64,000 bases of DNA, taken from assembly GCF_012272815.1 (NCBI RefSeq), contig NZ_JAAWWL010000001.1, positions 310,001-374,000 of the forward strand. The letters run 5' to 3'. The DNA comes from Croceivirga thetidis (GTDB lineage Bacteria; Bacteroidota; Bacteroidia; Flavobacteriales; Flavobacteriaceae). Positions 1 to 8,850 of the stretch are shown piece after piece. The position numbers were made by a program, and so were the translations under genes. The number at the start of each line of letters is the position of its first letter. The first letter of the stretch is position 1. The notes under the pieces are model-generated. The model did not search any database. It saw nothing but the letters and a program-made list of their open reading frames with translations, and was not told where the DNA came from.

Positions 1-314
1 CCTTTAACCCCTTGGTAACCTTTTAAAACACGACCAATTCGCGTTACATTTATTAAAATGAAAAGGGTGAATAGAATAAATATTTGTAAAAGTATCATAC
101 CAAGTATTACCTGAAGTTCACCTATTTCTACTTTTTTTAGATTAAGTAAGGTAGAATACAAACCTATTATTGCAAAAAGTGCAGTAAAGAAAAAGTTCAT
201 ATATCTTATCCTAGTATTTTCTAGATGTCTATAATGACTCCAAGCTTGCGAATACTCCGCAAGAAGTACGTTTATATCATGAGTATCATTCTTTTTCTCT
301 TTTTTCTTACCCAT
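1..314 (-). CDS. Hypothetical small membrane protein, cut by left window edge
   Basis: An open frame starts at the ATG at 314 and runs without a stop off the left edge, so only the first 104 codons are visible. The N-terminus is very basic (MGKKKEKK) and predicted cytosolic. Two hydrophobic segments follow, at about residues 40-60 and 72-95, separated by a short charged loop. The C-terminal part after the second segment is basic again. I do not recognise the family; the layout resembles small two-helix membrane proteins of unknown function. It is separated by 192 bp from the sugar dehydrogenase genes and is probably not part of their operon. Confidence 0.6.
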   Translation of the reverse strand, partial: MGKKKEKKNDTHDINVLLAEYSQAWSHYRHLENTRIRYMNFFFTALFAIIGLYSTLLNLKKVEIGELQVILGMILLQIFILFTLFILINVTRIGRVLKGYQGVK

Positions 315-506
315 TTTTGTTCCAAATTAAGTTTCCTATTCCCAGCTCGAATTTGAACTACTTTATCTTTTCTTCTTCCCAAAATCAACAGCACTGCAAA
401 ACTGATTCCAATTTCAAATTAATTTCAATTACAAGAAAGAAACATAATTTAAAATGATTTAAACAGTCTTGAGGTTCAAAAATTTACACTAAATAGTATC
501 GTCTTT

Positions 507-1079
507 CTACCCTTTATAAGGTTTTGATGATTCCGTCCAGGGCACACAACCCGAATATCTACCCGGAATTGGGCTATAGTCAAAAGCCTCAACCATTACA
601 GTTTCACTTGTGAAATAACCTGAAACGACTAGGTTTTTCATCAATGAGAAATAATGGGTCTTTGGCTCCGGAACATCTATTTGGGTTTCCGCAAAAGAAA
701 TTGCTTCATCTTGAATATCCATCAATAAATTTTTCTTTTCTGCTACTGAAAGGCGTTCAAATGGCTTACCATTTTCAGCAATGCAGCGTTCCTCAAAAGT
801 TGTCAATCCCGTCAGAAAGACATCTTTATCCTCTTCCATAAAACAAGCATTCACCGTGTCTATAATGTAATCGCCTAAATTGAGGTCAATACTCCCCGGC
901 AGGTTGGCTGTTTTGGGTAGAATCGTTTCAGCGATTTCATTTAGCAGGCCTATATCCTTGTCGGTTAATGATGACCAAACCCGTGGTTCAACCTTACACG
1001 ATTGCAATATCAACGACGGAACGACCAAAGTTCCGCCCATAGCCAATAACGATTGTTGTAAAAATCTTTTTCGATGCAT
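507..1079 (-). CDS. Gluconate 2-dehydrogenase subunit 3 family protein (small subunit of a GMC sugar dehydrogenase)
   Basis: The 190-aa product has a Tat-like N-terminus (RKRFLQ at residues 3-8, with RK instead of RR), a hydrophobic stretch and a possible lipobox ending at Cys28. The rest matches the gluconate 2-dehydrogenase subunit 3 family (motif DLNLGDYIIDTVN, and FTSETVMVEAFDY near the C-terminus). In FAD-dependent glucose dehydrogenases the equivalent gamma subunit carries the export signal and escorts the signal-less flavoprotein through the Tat pathway. It lies 3 bp downstream of the GMC flavoprotein gene and is surely co-transcribed. The inferred role is export and assembly partner of that enzyme; the substrate is unknown. 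Confidence 0.85.
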   Translation of the reverse strand: MHRKRFLQQSLLAMGGTLVVPSLILQSCKVEPRVWSSLTDKDIGLLNEIAETILPKTANLPGSIDLNLGDYIIDTVNACFMEEDKDVFLTGLTTFEERCIAENGKPFERLSVAEKKNLLMDIQDEAISFAETQIDVPEPKTHYFSLMKNLVVSGYFTSETVMVEAFDYSPIPGRYSGCVPWTESSKPYKG

Positions 1080-1082
1080 GGT

Positions 1083-2780
1083 CTATAGGTTTTGTTTTTT
1101 TAATTCTCGTACTGCAAAATCAGCCGCTCTTGCTGTAATTGCCATATAGGTAAGCGATGGATTCTGGCAGGCACTTGAGGTCATACAGGCGCCATCGGTC
1201 ACGAATACATTTTCACAACCCCAGACTTGGTTGTTTTTGTTCAAGACCGAAGTTTTAGGGTTCCTTCCCATACGAGCGGTGCCCATTTCATGAATGTTCA
1301 ACCCAAAATTTCTGTTCATAGGGATTTCTTCGAGGTCGGTAAATCCAGCCTTATCCAACATCTCAAAAGCCGATGCCACCATATCTTTCTGCATATTCAA
1401 CTCGTTCGTCTTGAATTCTGCATCGATTTCCAGCAATGGCATTCCCCATTCATCAGTTTCCGATTTACTCAGACTGACCTTGTTCTCATGATAAGGAAGA
1501 CATTCCCCCATACCGGACATTTGAATTTTCCATGGCCCCAATGAGGTTAAATTAGTTTTCAACTCCTCTCCTATCAATGTTTCACTCATTTCAGTTCCCA
1601 CATTTCTTGTTCCCCCAACCGAATAGGCATAGCCCCGTTTAAAGTCAGTTTGTCGGTCATTACCAAAATTTCTGAACCTGGGGAGATAGGTTCCTGTTGG
1701 TCGTTTTCCAAAAAAATACTGATTTTCAAAATCAGAAGAGGTTCCTTCAACGCGAGCATTGTAGTTGTGGTCCATAAGGTTGTGTCCAAGCTCTCCGCTA
1801 TCATTGCCTAAGCCGTCTGGAAAACGTGAAGATTTTGAATTCATCAAAAGCAATGTGGAATTCAAAGTGGCAGCATTAACGAAGACAATGCGTGAATAGA
1901 ACTCCATCTCTTCTTTCGTATTGGCGTCGATTACCTTGACACCCTTCGCCTTTTGGGTTGTTTTATCATAGATTATCGAATGCACCACCGACATAGGTCG
2001 AATGGTGAGGTTACCTGTTTTTTCAGCCGCAGGTAAGGTTGAGGAATTACTACTGAAATATGCCCCAAAAGGACAACCGCGATAGCAAAGGTCCCGATGT
2101 TGGCATTGGCCCCTGCCCAAATGGGGTTGGCTCAAATTCGCTGTTCTAGAAATGACCAAATGCCTATCATCATACAAGGACTTCAGTTGGTCCTTAAAAT
2201 GAGATTCGATACAATTCATTTCCATTGGTGGCAGAAATTCACCATCAGGTATTTGGGGCAAACCATCACGGTTACCACTGATACCCGCAAAACGCTCTAC
2301 ATAAGAGTACCAAGGTGCTATATCTTCATATCGGATTGGCCAATCAACAGCAATACCCTCTTTGGCGTTGGCCTCAAAATCCAAATCACTCCAACGTTGG
2401 GTCCACCTCGCCCAAAGCAAGGATTTACCTCCAACCTGATAACCCCGAATCCAATCAAAGGGTTTTTTCTGAATGTAGGGATGTTCGTTGTCTTTTACGA
2501 AAAAATGTTCGGTAGCCGGTTGATAAGCATAACACCTGCTTAATATTGGGTTTTGCTCTTGTTGTTCTCGGGTCAATTGGTTGCGGTGGGGTAGTTCCCA
2601 AACATTTTTAGTAGCTGTAGGGTAATCTTTGATATGTTCTACCATTCTTCCACGTTCCAACACCAAGGTTTTCAATCCTTTTTCGCAAAGTTCCTTTGCG
2701 GCCCATCCACCACTGATTCCTGAACCAATGACTATAGCGTCATAGGTATTCTTTTCAGCGGCCTTTAAATTAAGATTCAT
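1083..2780 (-). CDS. GMC-family FAD sugar dehydrogenase, large subunit
   Basis: This is a glucose-methanol-choline oxidoreductase of 565 aa counted from the ATG at 2780. A longer frame from 2813 would overlap the upstream gene, while 2780 lies 11 bp after that gene's stop. The FAD-binding Rossmann motif GSGISG is at residues 19-24, and the catalytic His/Asn pair is probably His497 and Asn540. Cysteines 226, 232 and 236 form a C-x5-C-x3-C pattern like the one that holds the 3Fe-4S cluster in FAD glucose dehydrogenases. It has no signal peptide, consistent with piggy-back export by the small subunit encoded 3 bp downstream. Likely reactions are periplasmic oxidation of a sugar or glycoside, for example at C1 or C3. 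No cytochrome subunit gene is adjacent. Confidence 0.85.
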   Translation of the reverse strand: MNLNLKAAEKNTYDAIVIGSGISGGWAAKELCEKGLKTLVLERGRMVEHIKDYPTATKNVWELPHRNQLTREQQEQNPILSRCYAYQPATEHFFVKDNEHPYIQKKPFDWIRGYQVGGKSLLWARWTQRWSDLDFEANAKEGIAVDWPIRYEDIAPWYSYVERFAGISGNRDGLPQIPDGEFLPPMEMNCIESHFKDQLKSLYDDRHLVISRTANLSQPHLGRGQCQHRDLCYRGCPFGAYFSSNSSTLPAAEKTGNLTIRPMSVVHSIIYDKTTQKAKGVKVIDANTKEEMEFYSRIVFVNAATLNSTLLLMNSKSSRFPDGLGNDSGELGHNLMDHNYNARVEGTSSDFENQYFFGKRPTGTYLPRFRNFGNDRQTDFKRGYAYSVGGTRNVGTEMSETLIGEELKTNLTSLGPWKIQMSGMGECLPYHENKVSLSKSETDEWGMPLLEIDAEFKTNELNMQKDMVASAFEMLDKAGFTDLEEIPMNRNFGLNIHEMGTARMGRNPKTSVLNKNNQVWGCENVFVTDGACMTSSACQNPSLTYMAITARAADFAVRELKKQNL

Positions 2781-2791
2781 GTTGTTGTATT

Positions 2792-3751
2792 CTATTCTTT
2801 TGATAATTGCCAATCGAAAGTGTCGGCAACAAATTCATAACTCTTTTTCCAGCTCTCCTTCAAACGCAAGGTCGGTTTAAAATTGCTTGGAAAGGCCAAT
2901 TCAATTGCGGCAATTCCTTTGAAATCTACTTGGCTCAATACCTCAGAAATGGTGGAAAAATCAGTAGCCCCTTGGCCCAGATATTCCGTCCAAGTGCCAT
3001 CTGCATATTCATCCCTTAAATGCAGATACACCATTCTATCCCCATATTCCTCAATGAATTCTACGGGGTCAACTCCAGCCCTAATTAACCAATTGATGTC
3101 CGGACCCAATTTGAGGCTGGGAATGCGCTCTAAAGTACCTTTTAAATCATGTAAGTCGTTTTCAACTTCGTAGGTATGGTTGTGAAGGTTAGGTTGAATA
3201 CCATTATCCTCGCAGATGTGCATTATTTCTTCTAAAATTAGGGCTTGGTCATCCAACTCTTTTTCAGTTTTGATTCTTCCTACACCACCAACCGAAATAC
3301 CAAAAGTCTCTCCCCCAAGTGCTGAAAGTTTAGGAACTACAATTTTAATGTCCTCGAGGATTGCTTGATGTTGGTTGCTATCGCACATCTGAAAACCAAC
3401 ACCGTATGAACTACCCGAAACCTTTAGATTATACTTTTTTGAGTATTCTGAAATTCGCGGTACAGCGTCTTTTTCCCTTAAAAGAATTTCCATAAGCTCC
3501 ACTCCATATAATCCTGCATAGGACATATCAGAAAACACTTGCTCCAAAATTGGCGTACAGTTCCAATCTGGCGGATACTTACTGGCATAGACCCATAAAT
3601 GGCCACAAAGTTTAACGGATGGTTTTGGCCCATCCTTAGAATTGAGCTGACCTGCATTCAATATTGGAGTATACAATGATGCCCCTATTGAAGCTACTAT
3701 TGCTTTTTTCAGGAATTGCCTACGATATATTGAAGGGGTTTTGGCTGCCAA
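2792..3751 (-). CDS. Tat-exported sugar phosphate isomerase/epimerase (xylose-isomerase-like TIM barrel)
   Basis: The 319-aa protein has a textbook Tat signal (RRQFLKK at about residues 10-16 followed by a hydrophobic run) and then a TIM-barrel domain of the AP endonuclease 2/xylose isomerase-like family. Likely metal ligands lie in the HNHTYEV and HLRDEY segments. In Bacteroidota these proteins commonly sit beside GMC dehydrogenases and act on sugars or keto-sugars outside the cytoplasm. Here the GMC gene starts 11 bp after its stop. I infer a role in processing the oxidised sugar, perhaps as an epimerase or a 3-keto-sugar enzyme, but the substrate cannot be read from sequence. Confidence 0.8.
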   Translation of the reverse strand: MAAKTPSIYRRQFLKKAIVASIGASLYTPILNAGQLNSKDGPKPSVKLCGHLWVYASKYPPDWNCTPILEQVFSDMSYAGLYGVELMEILLREKDAVPRISEYSKKYNLKVSGSSYGVGFQMCDSNQHQAILEDIKIVVPKLSALGGETFGISVGGVGRIKTEKELDDQALILEEIMHICEDNGIQPNLHNHTYEVENDLHDLKGTLERIPSLKLGPDINWLIRAGVDPVEFIEEYGDRMVYLHLRDEYADGTWTEYLGQGATDFSTISEVLSQVDFKGIAAIELAFPSNFKPTLRLKESWKKSYEFVADTFDWQLSKE

Positions 3752-3790
3752 AAGGAGATTTCATTTCCGTACAGCCTAGAAGATAGGAAA

Positions 3791-4843
3791 TTAATTGGTT
3801 CCTGTGGCCATCGTAGCGGAAACATCAGTGAATATTGGTTTGGGTTTCAGGCCAACAATTTCCTCCAGAAATTCAAAGGTTTCATTTTTAACGGATTCCA
3901 AATCTTTGGACTCTATGTAGGAACCTAAAACGTGGTCACCTACGTTAGGAAAAGCAACCTTTTCCTTAAGATTTTCAGGGGTACCCAATTCATCGAACAT
4001 TTTCAACATGGCAGGAACCGATACCACACTATCTTGATGTACGTCATCTTTGTAGTAATATCCCATAAAAACGGGCTGCTCCACAGCCTTGAAAGTTTCT
4101 TCCACCATGGTTTCTTCTACTAAAGCCTGCAATTGGGTTAGTGCCTCCAATCTATATTTTGTCGTCCAGTATTGGTCCTTTAGTGCGGTTCTATTATCAA
4201 ACTCGTTATAGTCGTTTCCTGTGACCAAGCGGGCTAGTTGTAAACCCCAGGGCTTCGATAACAATTTTGCGGTTGGGTCGAAAATCTCAACATTTGGTGA
4301 ATAGAGTATTAATGCGACGATATCCGAATCTCCTGCGGCCAAGGGCAGTGCCAAAGTTCCACCAGTTGAAGTTGACATTAGTATAACCTTTTCACCTAGC
4401 TGTTTCCCTACAGCGATTGCCTCATTTGCAGATTCAAAAAGGGCATCTGCAGTAATATCAAGCATGGGTTCTTCTTCTTCTAATCCATGTCCTGCCAATC
4501 GCGGTAGATAAAGGTTGACCCCATATCTTTTGGCTGTTTCTTGGTGTATTGGATCACCTTCTTCTTGACTTGCCGACCAGCCATGAAGATATACAATGCT
4601 ATATTCGGTTTTTTTTGGAATGCTATCCGCCCAAATAATTCTGGTTTCATTATCGGGTTTAATATTTGCGATTGCGGCTTCACGTTGGTTGATTTCTTTC
4701 TCAAGAACCATTAAATCCATACTTACTTTTGGTTCGGAAGGATTTAATTTTGGGGTCTCAACCCTTGGTCCCAAGAGATAGACCAAACCGAGGAGCAATA
4801 CAATTAAGACAAAAAATTTGAGCAATTTGGTTAAAAGCCGCAT
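3791..4843 (-). CDS. Membrane-anchored alpha/beta hydrolase
   Basis: The 350-aa product starts with an uncleaved-looking hydrophobic helix (residues about 8-24), placing the catalytic domain outside the inner membrane. The alpha/beta hydrolase fold is shown by the oxyanion motif LHGWS (86-90), a nucleophile elbow STSTG with Ser159 as nucleophile, and a late GDHV segment carrying the likely catalytic His. The elbow has Ser instead of the usual first Gly of GxSxG. The substrate is unknown; esterase or lipase-like activity is plausible. It begins 7 bp after the stop of the repeat lipoprotein gene, so the two form a transcription unit that may continue into the sugar dehydrogenase genes 39 bp further on. 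Confidence 0.75.
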   Translation of the reverse strand: MRLLTKLLKFFVLIVLLLGLVYLLGPRVETPKLNPSEPKVSMDLMVLEKEINQREAAIANIKPDNETRIIWADSIPKKTEYSIVYLHGWSASQEEGDPIHQETAKRYGVNLYLPRLAGHGLEEEEPMLDITADALFESANEAIAVGKQLGEKVILMSTSTGGTLALPLAAGDSDIVALILYSPNVEIFDPTAKLLSKPWGLQLARLVTGNDYNEFDNRTALKDQYWTTKYRLEALTQLQALVEETMVEETFKAVEQPVFMGYYYKDDVHQDSVVSVPAMLKMFDELGTPENLKEKVAFPNVGDHVLGSYIESKDLESVKNETFEFLEEIVGLKPKPIFTDVSATMATGTN

Positions 4844-4850
4844 GTTTGAT

Positions 4851-5507
4851 TTATTGGCAATCTAGAGCATAATTATCTTCCTCATCCTTAACCCAGTCCG
4901 TAGGAATCTCATCTAATTGCGTTTGATTTACCAATATACAATTTAAGGGGTTGCCCACAACATTAAAATCTGTCAAGGCCCCATTTGAGGTAAGATCAAT
5001 TCCTATCAGTCCATTTTCAGAAACCGTTAAAAGCTGCAATGCGGTATTGGTTGTTACATTGATGTTTTCCAAGGAATTGCGGTCGGCACCAATCTTTTCT
5101 AAGGAACGAAGACCATCAACATTAATTGATTCAAGTTCATTGTCTTCGGCCCAAACAAAAAGGAGATTCGCATTATCTGACAGGTCTAGTGATGAGAGCT
5201 GATTGCCCCGGACATTTAGGCTTTCTAAATTTTGGAATTCCGCAATGCCGCTTAAATCCGTGATTCCTTTTTCACTCAATATGAGCTCAGTCACAAAATC
5301 AATATTGCTTTTGTTTACTTCTCCATTTAACTCACTATCTAAGTTCAAATCAATTAAGGCTTGCTCAAAAGCTTCATCAGGGATTGCAATTGTGGCCTCT
5401 TGAACCGAATCATCTACATTATTTATATTTTGTTCATTCGAATCGGCATCCGTTGAACACGCAAGAAAAAACAGCGTTACGATAAAAAAGGGTATTGCTT
5501 TTTTCAT
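4851..5507 (-). CDS. Lipoprotein with leucine-rich-type repeats
   Basis: I start this 218-aa protein at the ATG at 5507, because the sequence then begins with a clean lipoprotein signal (MKKAIPFF..., lipobox ending FLAC) and a frame from 5537 would add an unusual leader. After an acidic Asp/Asn-rich linker comes an internalin-like leucine-rich region with about six repeats of the form L-x-x-L-x-V-x-x-N-x-L and L-x-x-I-x-A-x-x-N, then a short cap with Cys. Such proteins are usually surface-exposed binding modules. It is the first gene of a minus-strand group and is divergent from the NRAMP-family gene across 76 bp. The ligand is unknown. Confidence 0.75.
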   Translation of the reverse strand: MKKAIPFFIVTLFFLACSTDADSNEQNINNVDDSVQEATIAIPDEAFEQALIDLNLDSELNGEVNKSNIDFVTELILSEKGITDLSGIAEFQNLESLNVRGNQLSSLDLSDNANLLFVWAEDNELESINVDGLRSLEKIGADRNSLENINVTTNTALQLLTVSENGLIGIDLTSNGALTDFNVVGNPLNCILVNQTQLDEIPTDWVKDEEDNYALDCQ

Positions 5508-5583
5508 AGCTCTAAAATTTTGTTTAAAATTAAGCATAATTCTATTTTGTTTTAAGAATTTTCACAAACCTTAAACAATTTTG

Positions 5584-6840
5584 ATGGATTTTCGACGTAT
5601 ACTCAAAATTCTAGGCCCAGGCTTATTGTTCGCTAGCATGTCCATCGGTACTTCGCACTTGGTACTTTCAACCAAAGCTGGAGCACAATACGGATGGCTA
5701 ATGGTCATCCCTATTTTACTTGCCAATGTTTTAAAATATCCTTTTTTCGAATTTGGGGTACGGTATACTGCGGTTACCCAAAATACATTAATACAAGGCT
5801 ATAAATTTCTAGGAAAAAAATACCTCTGGCTTTATGCCTTTATTACACTAATAAGCACGTTTACCATTCTTGCGGCCTTATATACTGTCACTGCTGGATT
5901 GTTAATTAACCTCTTCGATTTTCAAGATATCAGTATCAATTTTGTTGCCCTATTGCTCTTTGGATTTATTTCCGCAATACTGATTATCGGCCGATACAAG
6001 TTTCTGGAAATCTCTTTGAAATTTATCGTAAGTATACTTTTCGTTGCCCTTCTCATAACTACCGTTGTGGTATTCGTTAAAGGACAGGTCACTCCAGTTG
6101 AAGGCTTTGTTTCTCCTGAGTTTTTTGATGAAGTGGGAATTCTATTCATAATAGGTTTGATAGGATGGATGCCAACGGCGGTAGAGGCCTCTGGATGGGT
6201 CAGTGTTTGGACTGTTGAGAAATCAAAGAGTATGAAAGATGGACCATCATACAAAGAGGCCAAACAAGAGTTCGACCTTGGTTATGTGATAACCGCACTT
6301 TTGGCCGTTTTTTTCTTGATCATTGGGGTAATGACCTTATATGGTACTGGCAGGGAATTAAGTAGTAGTTCGGTACAATTTGCCGATCAAATTGTTTCAT
6401 TGTTTACAGAGCATATTGGCAATTGGGGTTATACCATTATTGCCATTGCAGCATTTTCAACAATGTTCAGTACATGTATGACGGCTCATGACGCGGTCTC
6501 AAGGGTTAGTTTGGATATCTTGGACAAATTAAAGGAATCAGATTCCAACCAATTTAAATCGAAACGTGCCTATGGTCTTACTATAGTCGTAATGACATTG
6601 GTAAATTGGCTTGTAATTGTTGCCTTTGGTGGTCATATGGGCAATCTCGTAGCGCTTGCAACTTTCGTTTCATTTGTTTTCGCCCCTATTCTTGGTTGGA
6701 TGAATTTAAAGACCGTTAATTCTCAACGATTTCCGATTGAGAATAGACCCAATAAGGCCATAAAACTCTTAACATATTTAGGAATTGTATTCTTATCCGT
6801 TTTCGCCCTTTATTACCTTTTCTTGGTTGTAATTGCCTAG
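5584..6840 (+). CDS. Divergent NRAMP-family metal transporter
   Basis: The 418-aa integral membrane protein has about 11 hydrophobic helices and the NRAMP opening GPGLLFASMS. The start is the ATG at 5584; an in-frame TTG directly before it is ignored. In canonical NRAMP proteins helix 1 carries DPGN and helix 6 carries MPH, which bind Mn2+/Fe2+. Here helix 1 reads SIGTSH and helix 6 reads WMPTAVEAS, so both metal-site signatures are altered. The protein therefore belongs to a divergent branch, and manganese transport should not be assumed; Mg2+, another metal or a different solute is possible. It is a single-gene unit convergent with the OmpA gene. Confidence 0.75.
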   Translation: MDFRRILKILGPGLLFASMSIGTSHLVLSTKAGAQYGWLMVIPILLANVLKYPFFEFGVRYTAVTQNTLIQGYKFLGKKYLWLYAFITLISTFTILAALYTVTAGLLINLFDFQDISINFVALLLFGFISAILIIGRYKFLEISLKFIVSILFVALLITTVVVFVKGQVTPVEGFVSPEFFDEVGILFIIGLIGWMPTAVEASGWVSVWTVEKSKSMKDGPSYKEAKQEFDLGYVITALLAVFFLIIGVMTLYGTGRELSSSSVQFADQIVSLFTEHIGNWGYTIIAIAAFSTMFSTCMTAHDAVSRVSLDILDKLKESDSNQFKSKRAYGLTIVVMTLVNWLVIVAFGGHMGNLVALATFVSFVFAPILGWMNLKTVNSQRFPIENRPNKAIKLLTYLGIVFLSVFALYYLFLVVIA

Positions 6841-6847
6841 GAAATGT

Positions 6848-6870
6848 TTAAAGTTTCAATCTAACTTTAA
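6848..6870. terminator. Possible weak bidirectional terminator hairpin
   Basis: A perfect 8-bp inverted repeat TTAAAGTT / AACTTTAA with a 7-nt loop lies between the convergent NRAMP-family and OmpA genes. It is AT-rich and lacks a clear T tract on either side, so its strength as a terminator is doubtful. Confidence 0.3.
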
Positions 6871-6904
6871 GGAACTAAATAAAGAAACAGAAGAACACGG
6901 CGAC

Positions 6905-8839
6905 CTACTCGAATAGAATATTATCATTCAAGACAACGATTAATGAGCGTTGATTTTCTTTATGCAGAAAATCAATACAATACACCCCATTCTTACAGTT
7001 GTTTAAAATTTTGTCTTCACCGTAACCAACGGAATAGAGAATATTGGATTCAGGAACGCCTTGTTGTACTAGGTATTTTTTAATATTGTCCGAGCGTTTT
7101 TGACTTAATTTAAAGTTTGTTGTAGAACTACCCCTGCTATCCGTATGTGTTTCAATACGTAGTTGTATTGCAGGAAAACGTTGCACAGCGTCTACAACTT
7201 TGTTCAATTCTATTGCGATTGCTTCAGTGATTTTTGTTTGGTTTTTATCAAAATAAAACTTGTTCAGTTTTACCACGGTTTGCCCTTCCTGCTCTTCAAC
7301 CAAATCATCATAGTAGGCAATACCCATGTTCAATATTTTCTGTTGTTGGGATTTCATTTTATCCTCATTAAGAAACAATGAAAAAATAGAGTATTTACTT
7401 TTAGTGGCCTCCAAACGGACTGCATTCTGCCATGGCACCTCAAGACTATAATTTCCATCGACATCTGAAACGACTTCTTGTAATAATTGCCCGTTTTCAT
7501 CATATGCTCTGACCGTTGCTTCAGAAATACCAGAATAATCCGATAGTTTAACAACTTTGCCGTTTAAGGCAAAGGTTTGAAAACCTGGTTTTTCATCAAC
7601 CATGAATCCGTAGATATCATCTTTTCCCTTACCACCTGGCCTGTTAGAGGAAAAATAACCCAGTAATCCCTCGTGATAATTTTTTATGATAAACCCAAAA
7701 TCATCCTCATCTGAATTTATTTGAGGTCCTAAATTGACGGGAATAGAAAAACTATCTCCATTAATATTGGACTTGTAGATATCCATTCCGCCTATTCCAT
7801 AAAAGATATCAGAAGAGAAATACAAACTATTTTCAAAAATATAGGGAGAAATCTCATTGCCAGGAGAGTTAATTCTTGGCCCAAGATTTATTGGTGCAGA
7901 CATTACCTGTCCCTTATTGGTGTATACAAAATAGATATCCGTACCACCATAACCATTTTCAAAGTCGGCAGCAAAGTAAAGTCTGTCTGTTTCTTTATGA
8001 TAATAGGGATAATAGAAAGAAGTACTTAAATCCTTTAGTAAAAACTGAAAATCACCGCCTTCTTTCTCGTAACCAATGGCCAAACTATTCTTTCCATTTT
8101 CATCGAAGGCCAACTCGCCTCCTTCGGTATTGGATAACACATAGAAATAACTTCCTAAGTCCTCCGAAAAATAAGGGGTTGCCTTATGATATTCCGTTTT
8201 TTCCACACCTGAAAACAGTTCCGCTGATTTAAGAAAACCTAGCTCATCCATTTCTCCATAATAGATGTCCAAATACGATTCACCTGCTGGTTGATAATCT
8301 TTTTTTCTAGGGTTAGGCCGACCACTTGTAAATAAGACCCCTTCTTTATAGAAAGTTGCAGAGAAATCTGACTGTTCACTATTTGCGGATAGGTTGAAAA
8401 TTTTGAATCCTAGTTCATTTTGAACTGCATCGGCGAACATTTTGTTATTAAAATCCGCATTCTCCAATAATTCTTTGGTTAAACCGTTGACCTGATTATC
8501 AATAAAAGCCTTAAGTTCTACGTCTTCGCTACTCTTCGAAAGACTTTGTAACATCCGATTGAACTGAAGATTATCCATGATACTGTCTTGGGTAAAAAGT
8601 TCAACATAAAGATTGCTTGCTTTATCAAAAGAATCAGTCCTGAAATAGGAATCAGCAAGATTCAAACGTTGCTTTGGCGTTAACAAAAATCCATCGGCAA
8701 TATCAGTTTCATAGGCTAGAACGGCATTTTCAAAATCATACTCGAAAAAGTAATCATCAGCTCGAGATTTTGGATTCTGAGAAAATACCAATCCAAAGGA
8801 GAAAATTAAAAGTAAAAAAATCGAGTTTTTCAAATTCAT
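6905..8839 (-). CDS. OmpA-family outer-membrane protein with TPR and PD40 propeller repeats
   Basis: The 644-aa protein has a signal peptide (about residues 1-20, ending VFSQ), an N-terminal TPR-like helical part (25-110), a WD40-like PD40 beta-propeller region (about 190-420, with repeated segments such as DIYFVY, DIYKSN and DDIYGF), a carboxypeptidase-regulatory-like beta-sandwich (about 428-500) and a C-terminal OmpA peptidoglycan-binding domain (about 535-644, with ETHTDSRGS). This architecture is typical of proteins encoded with PorP/SprF and large type IX-secreted adhesins. It is the last gene of that operon, 11 bp after the PorP/SprF gene. The inferred role is anchoring the surface complex to peptidoglycan. 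Confidence 0.85.
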   Translation of the reverse strand: MNLKNSIFLLLIFSFGLVFSQNPKSRADDYFFEYDFENAVLAYETDIADGFLLTPKQRLNLADSYFRTDSFDKASNLYVELFTQDSIMDNLQFNRMLQSLSKSSEDVELKAFIDNQVNGLTKELLENADFNNKMFADAVQNELGFKIFNLSANSEQSDFSATFYKEGVLFTSGRPNPRKKDYQPAGESYLDIYYGEMDELGFLKSAELFSGVEKTEYHKATPYFSEDLGSYFYVLSNTEGGELAFDENGKNSLAIGYEKEGGDFQFLLKDLSTSFYYPYYHKETDRLYFAADFENGYGGTDIYFVYTNKGQVMSAPINLGPRINSPGNEISPYIFENSLYFSSDIFYGIGGMDIYKSNINGDSFSIPVNLGPQINSDEDDFGFIIKNYHEGLLGYFSSNRPGGKGKDDIYGFMVDEKPGFQTFALNGKVVKLSDYSGISEATVRAYDENGQLLQEVVSDVDGNYSLEVPWQNAVRLEATKSKYSIFSLFLNEDKMKSQQQKILNMGIAYYDDLVEEQEGQTVVKLNKFYFDKNQTKITEAIAIELNKVVDAVQRFPAIQLRIETHTDSRGSSTTNFKLSQKRSDNIKKYLVQQGVPESNILYSVGYGEDKILNNCKNGVYCIDFLHKENQRSLIVVLNDNILFE

Positions 8840-8850
8840 TTCGAAAAAGA

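Noticed and set aside
315-506. Possible small RNA or tRNA-like segment left of the sugar dehydrogenase genes
   Set aside because: A short motif resembles a T-loop, but no acceptor or anticodon stem can be formed; the 192-bp gap shows no supported feature.
6905-8839. Naming the OmpA protein PorE or SprE
   Set aside because: It shares TPR, PD40 and OmpA parts with PorE-type proteins, but its position beside an adhesin-specific PorP/SprF makes an accessory role equally likely, so no symbol is given.
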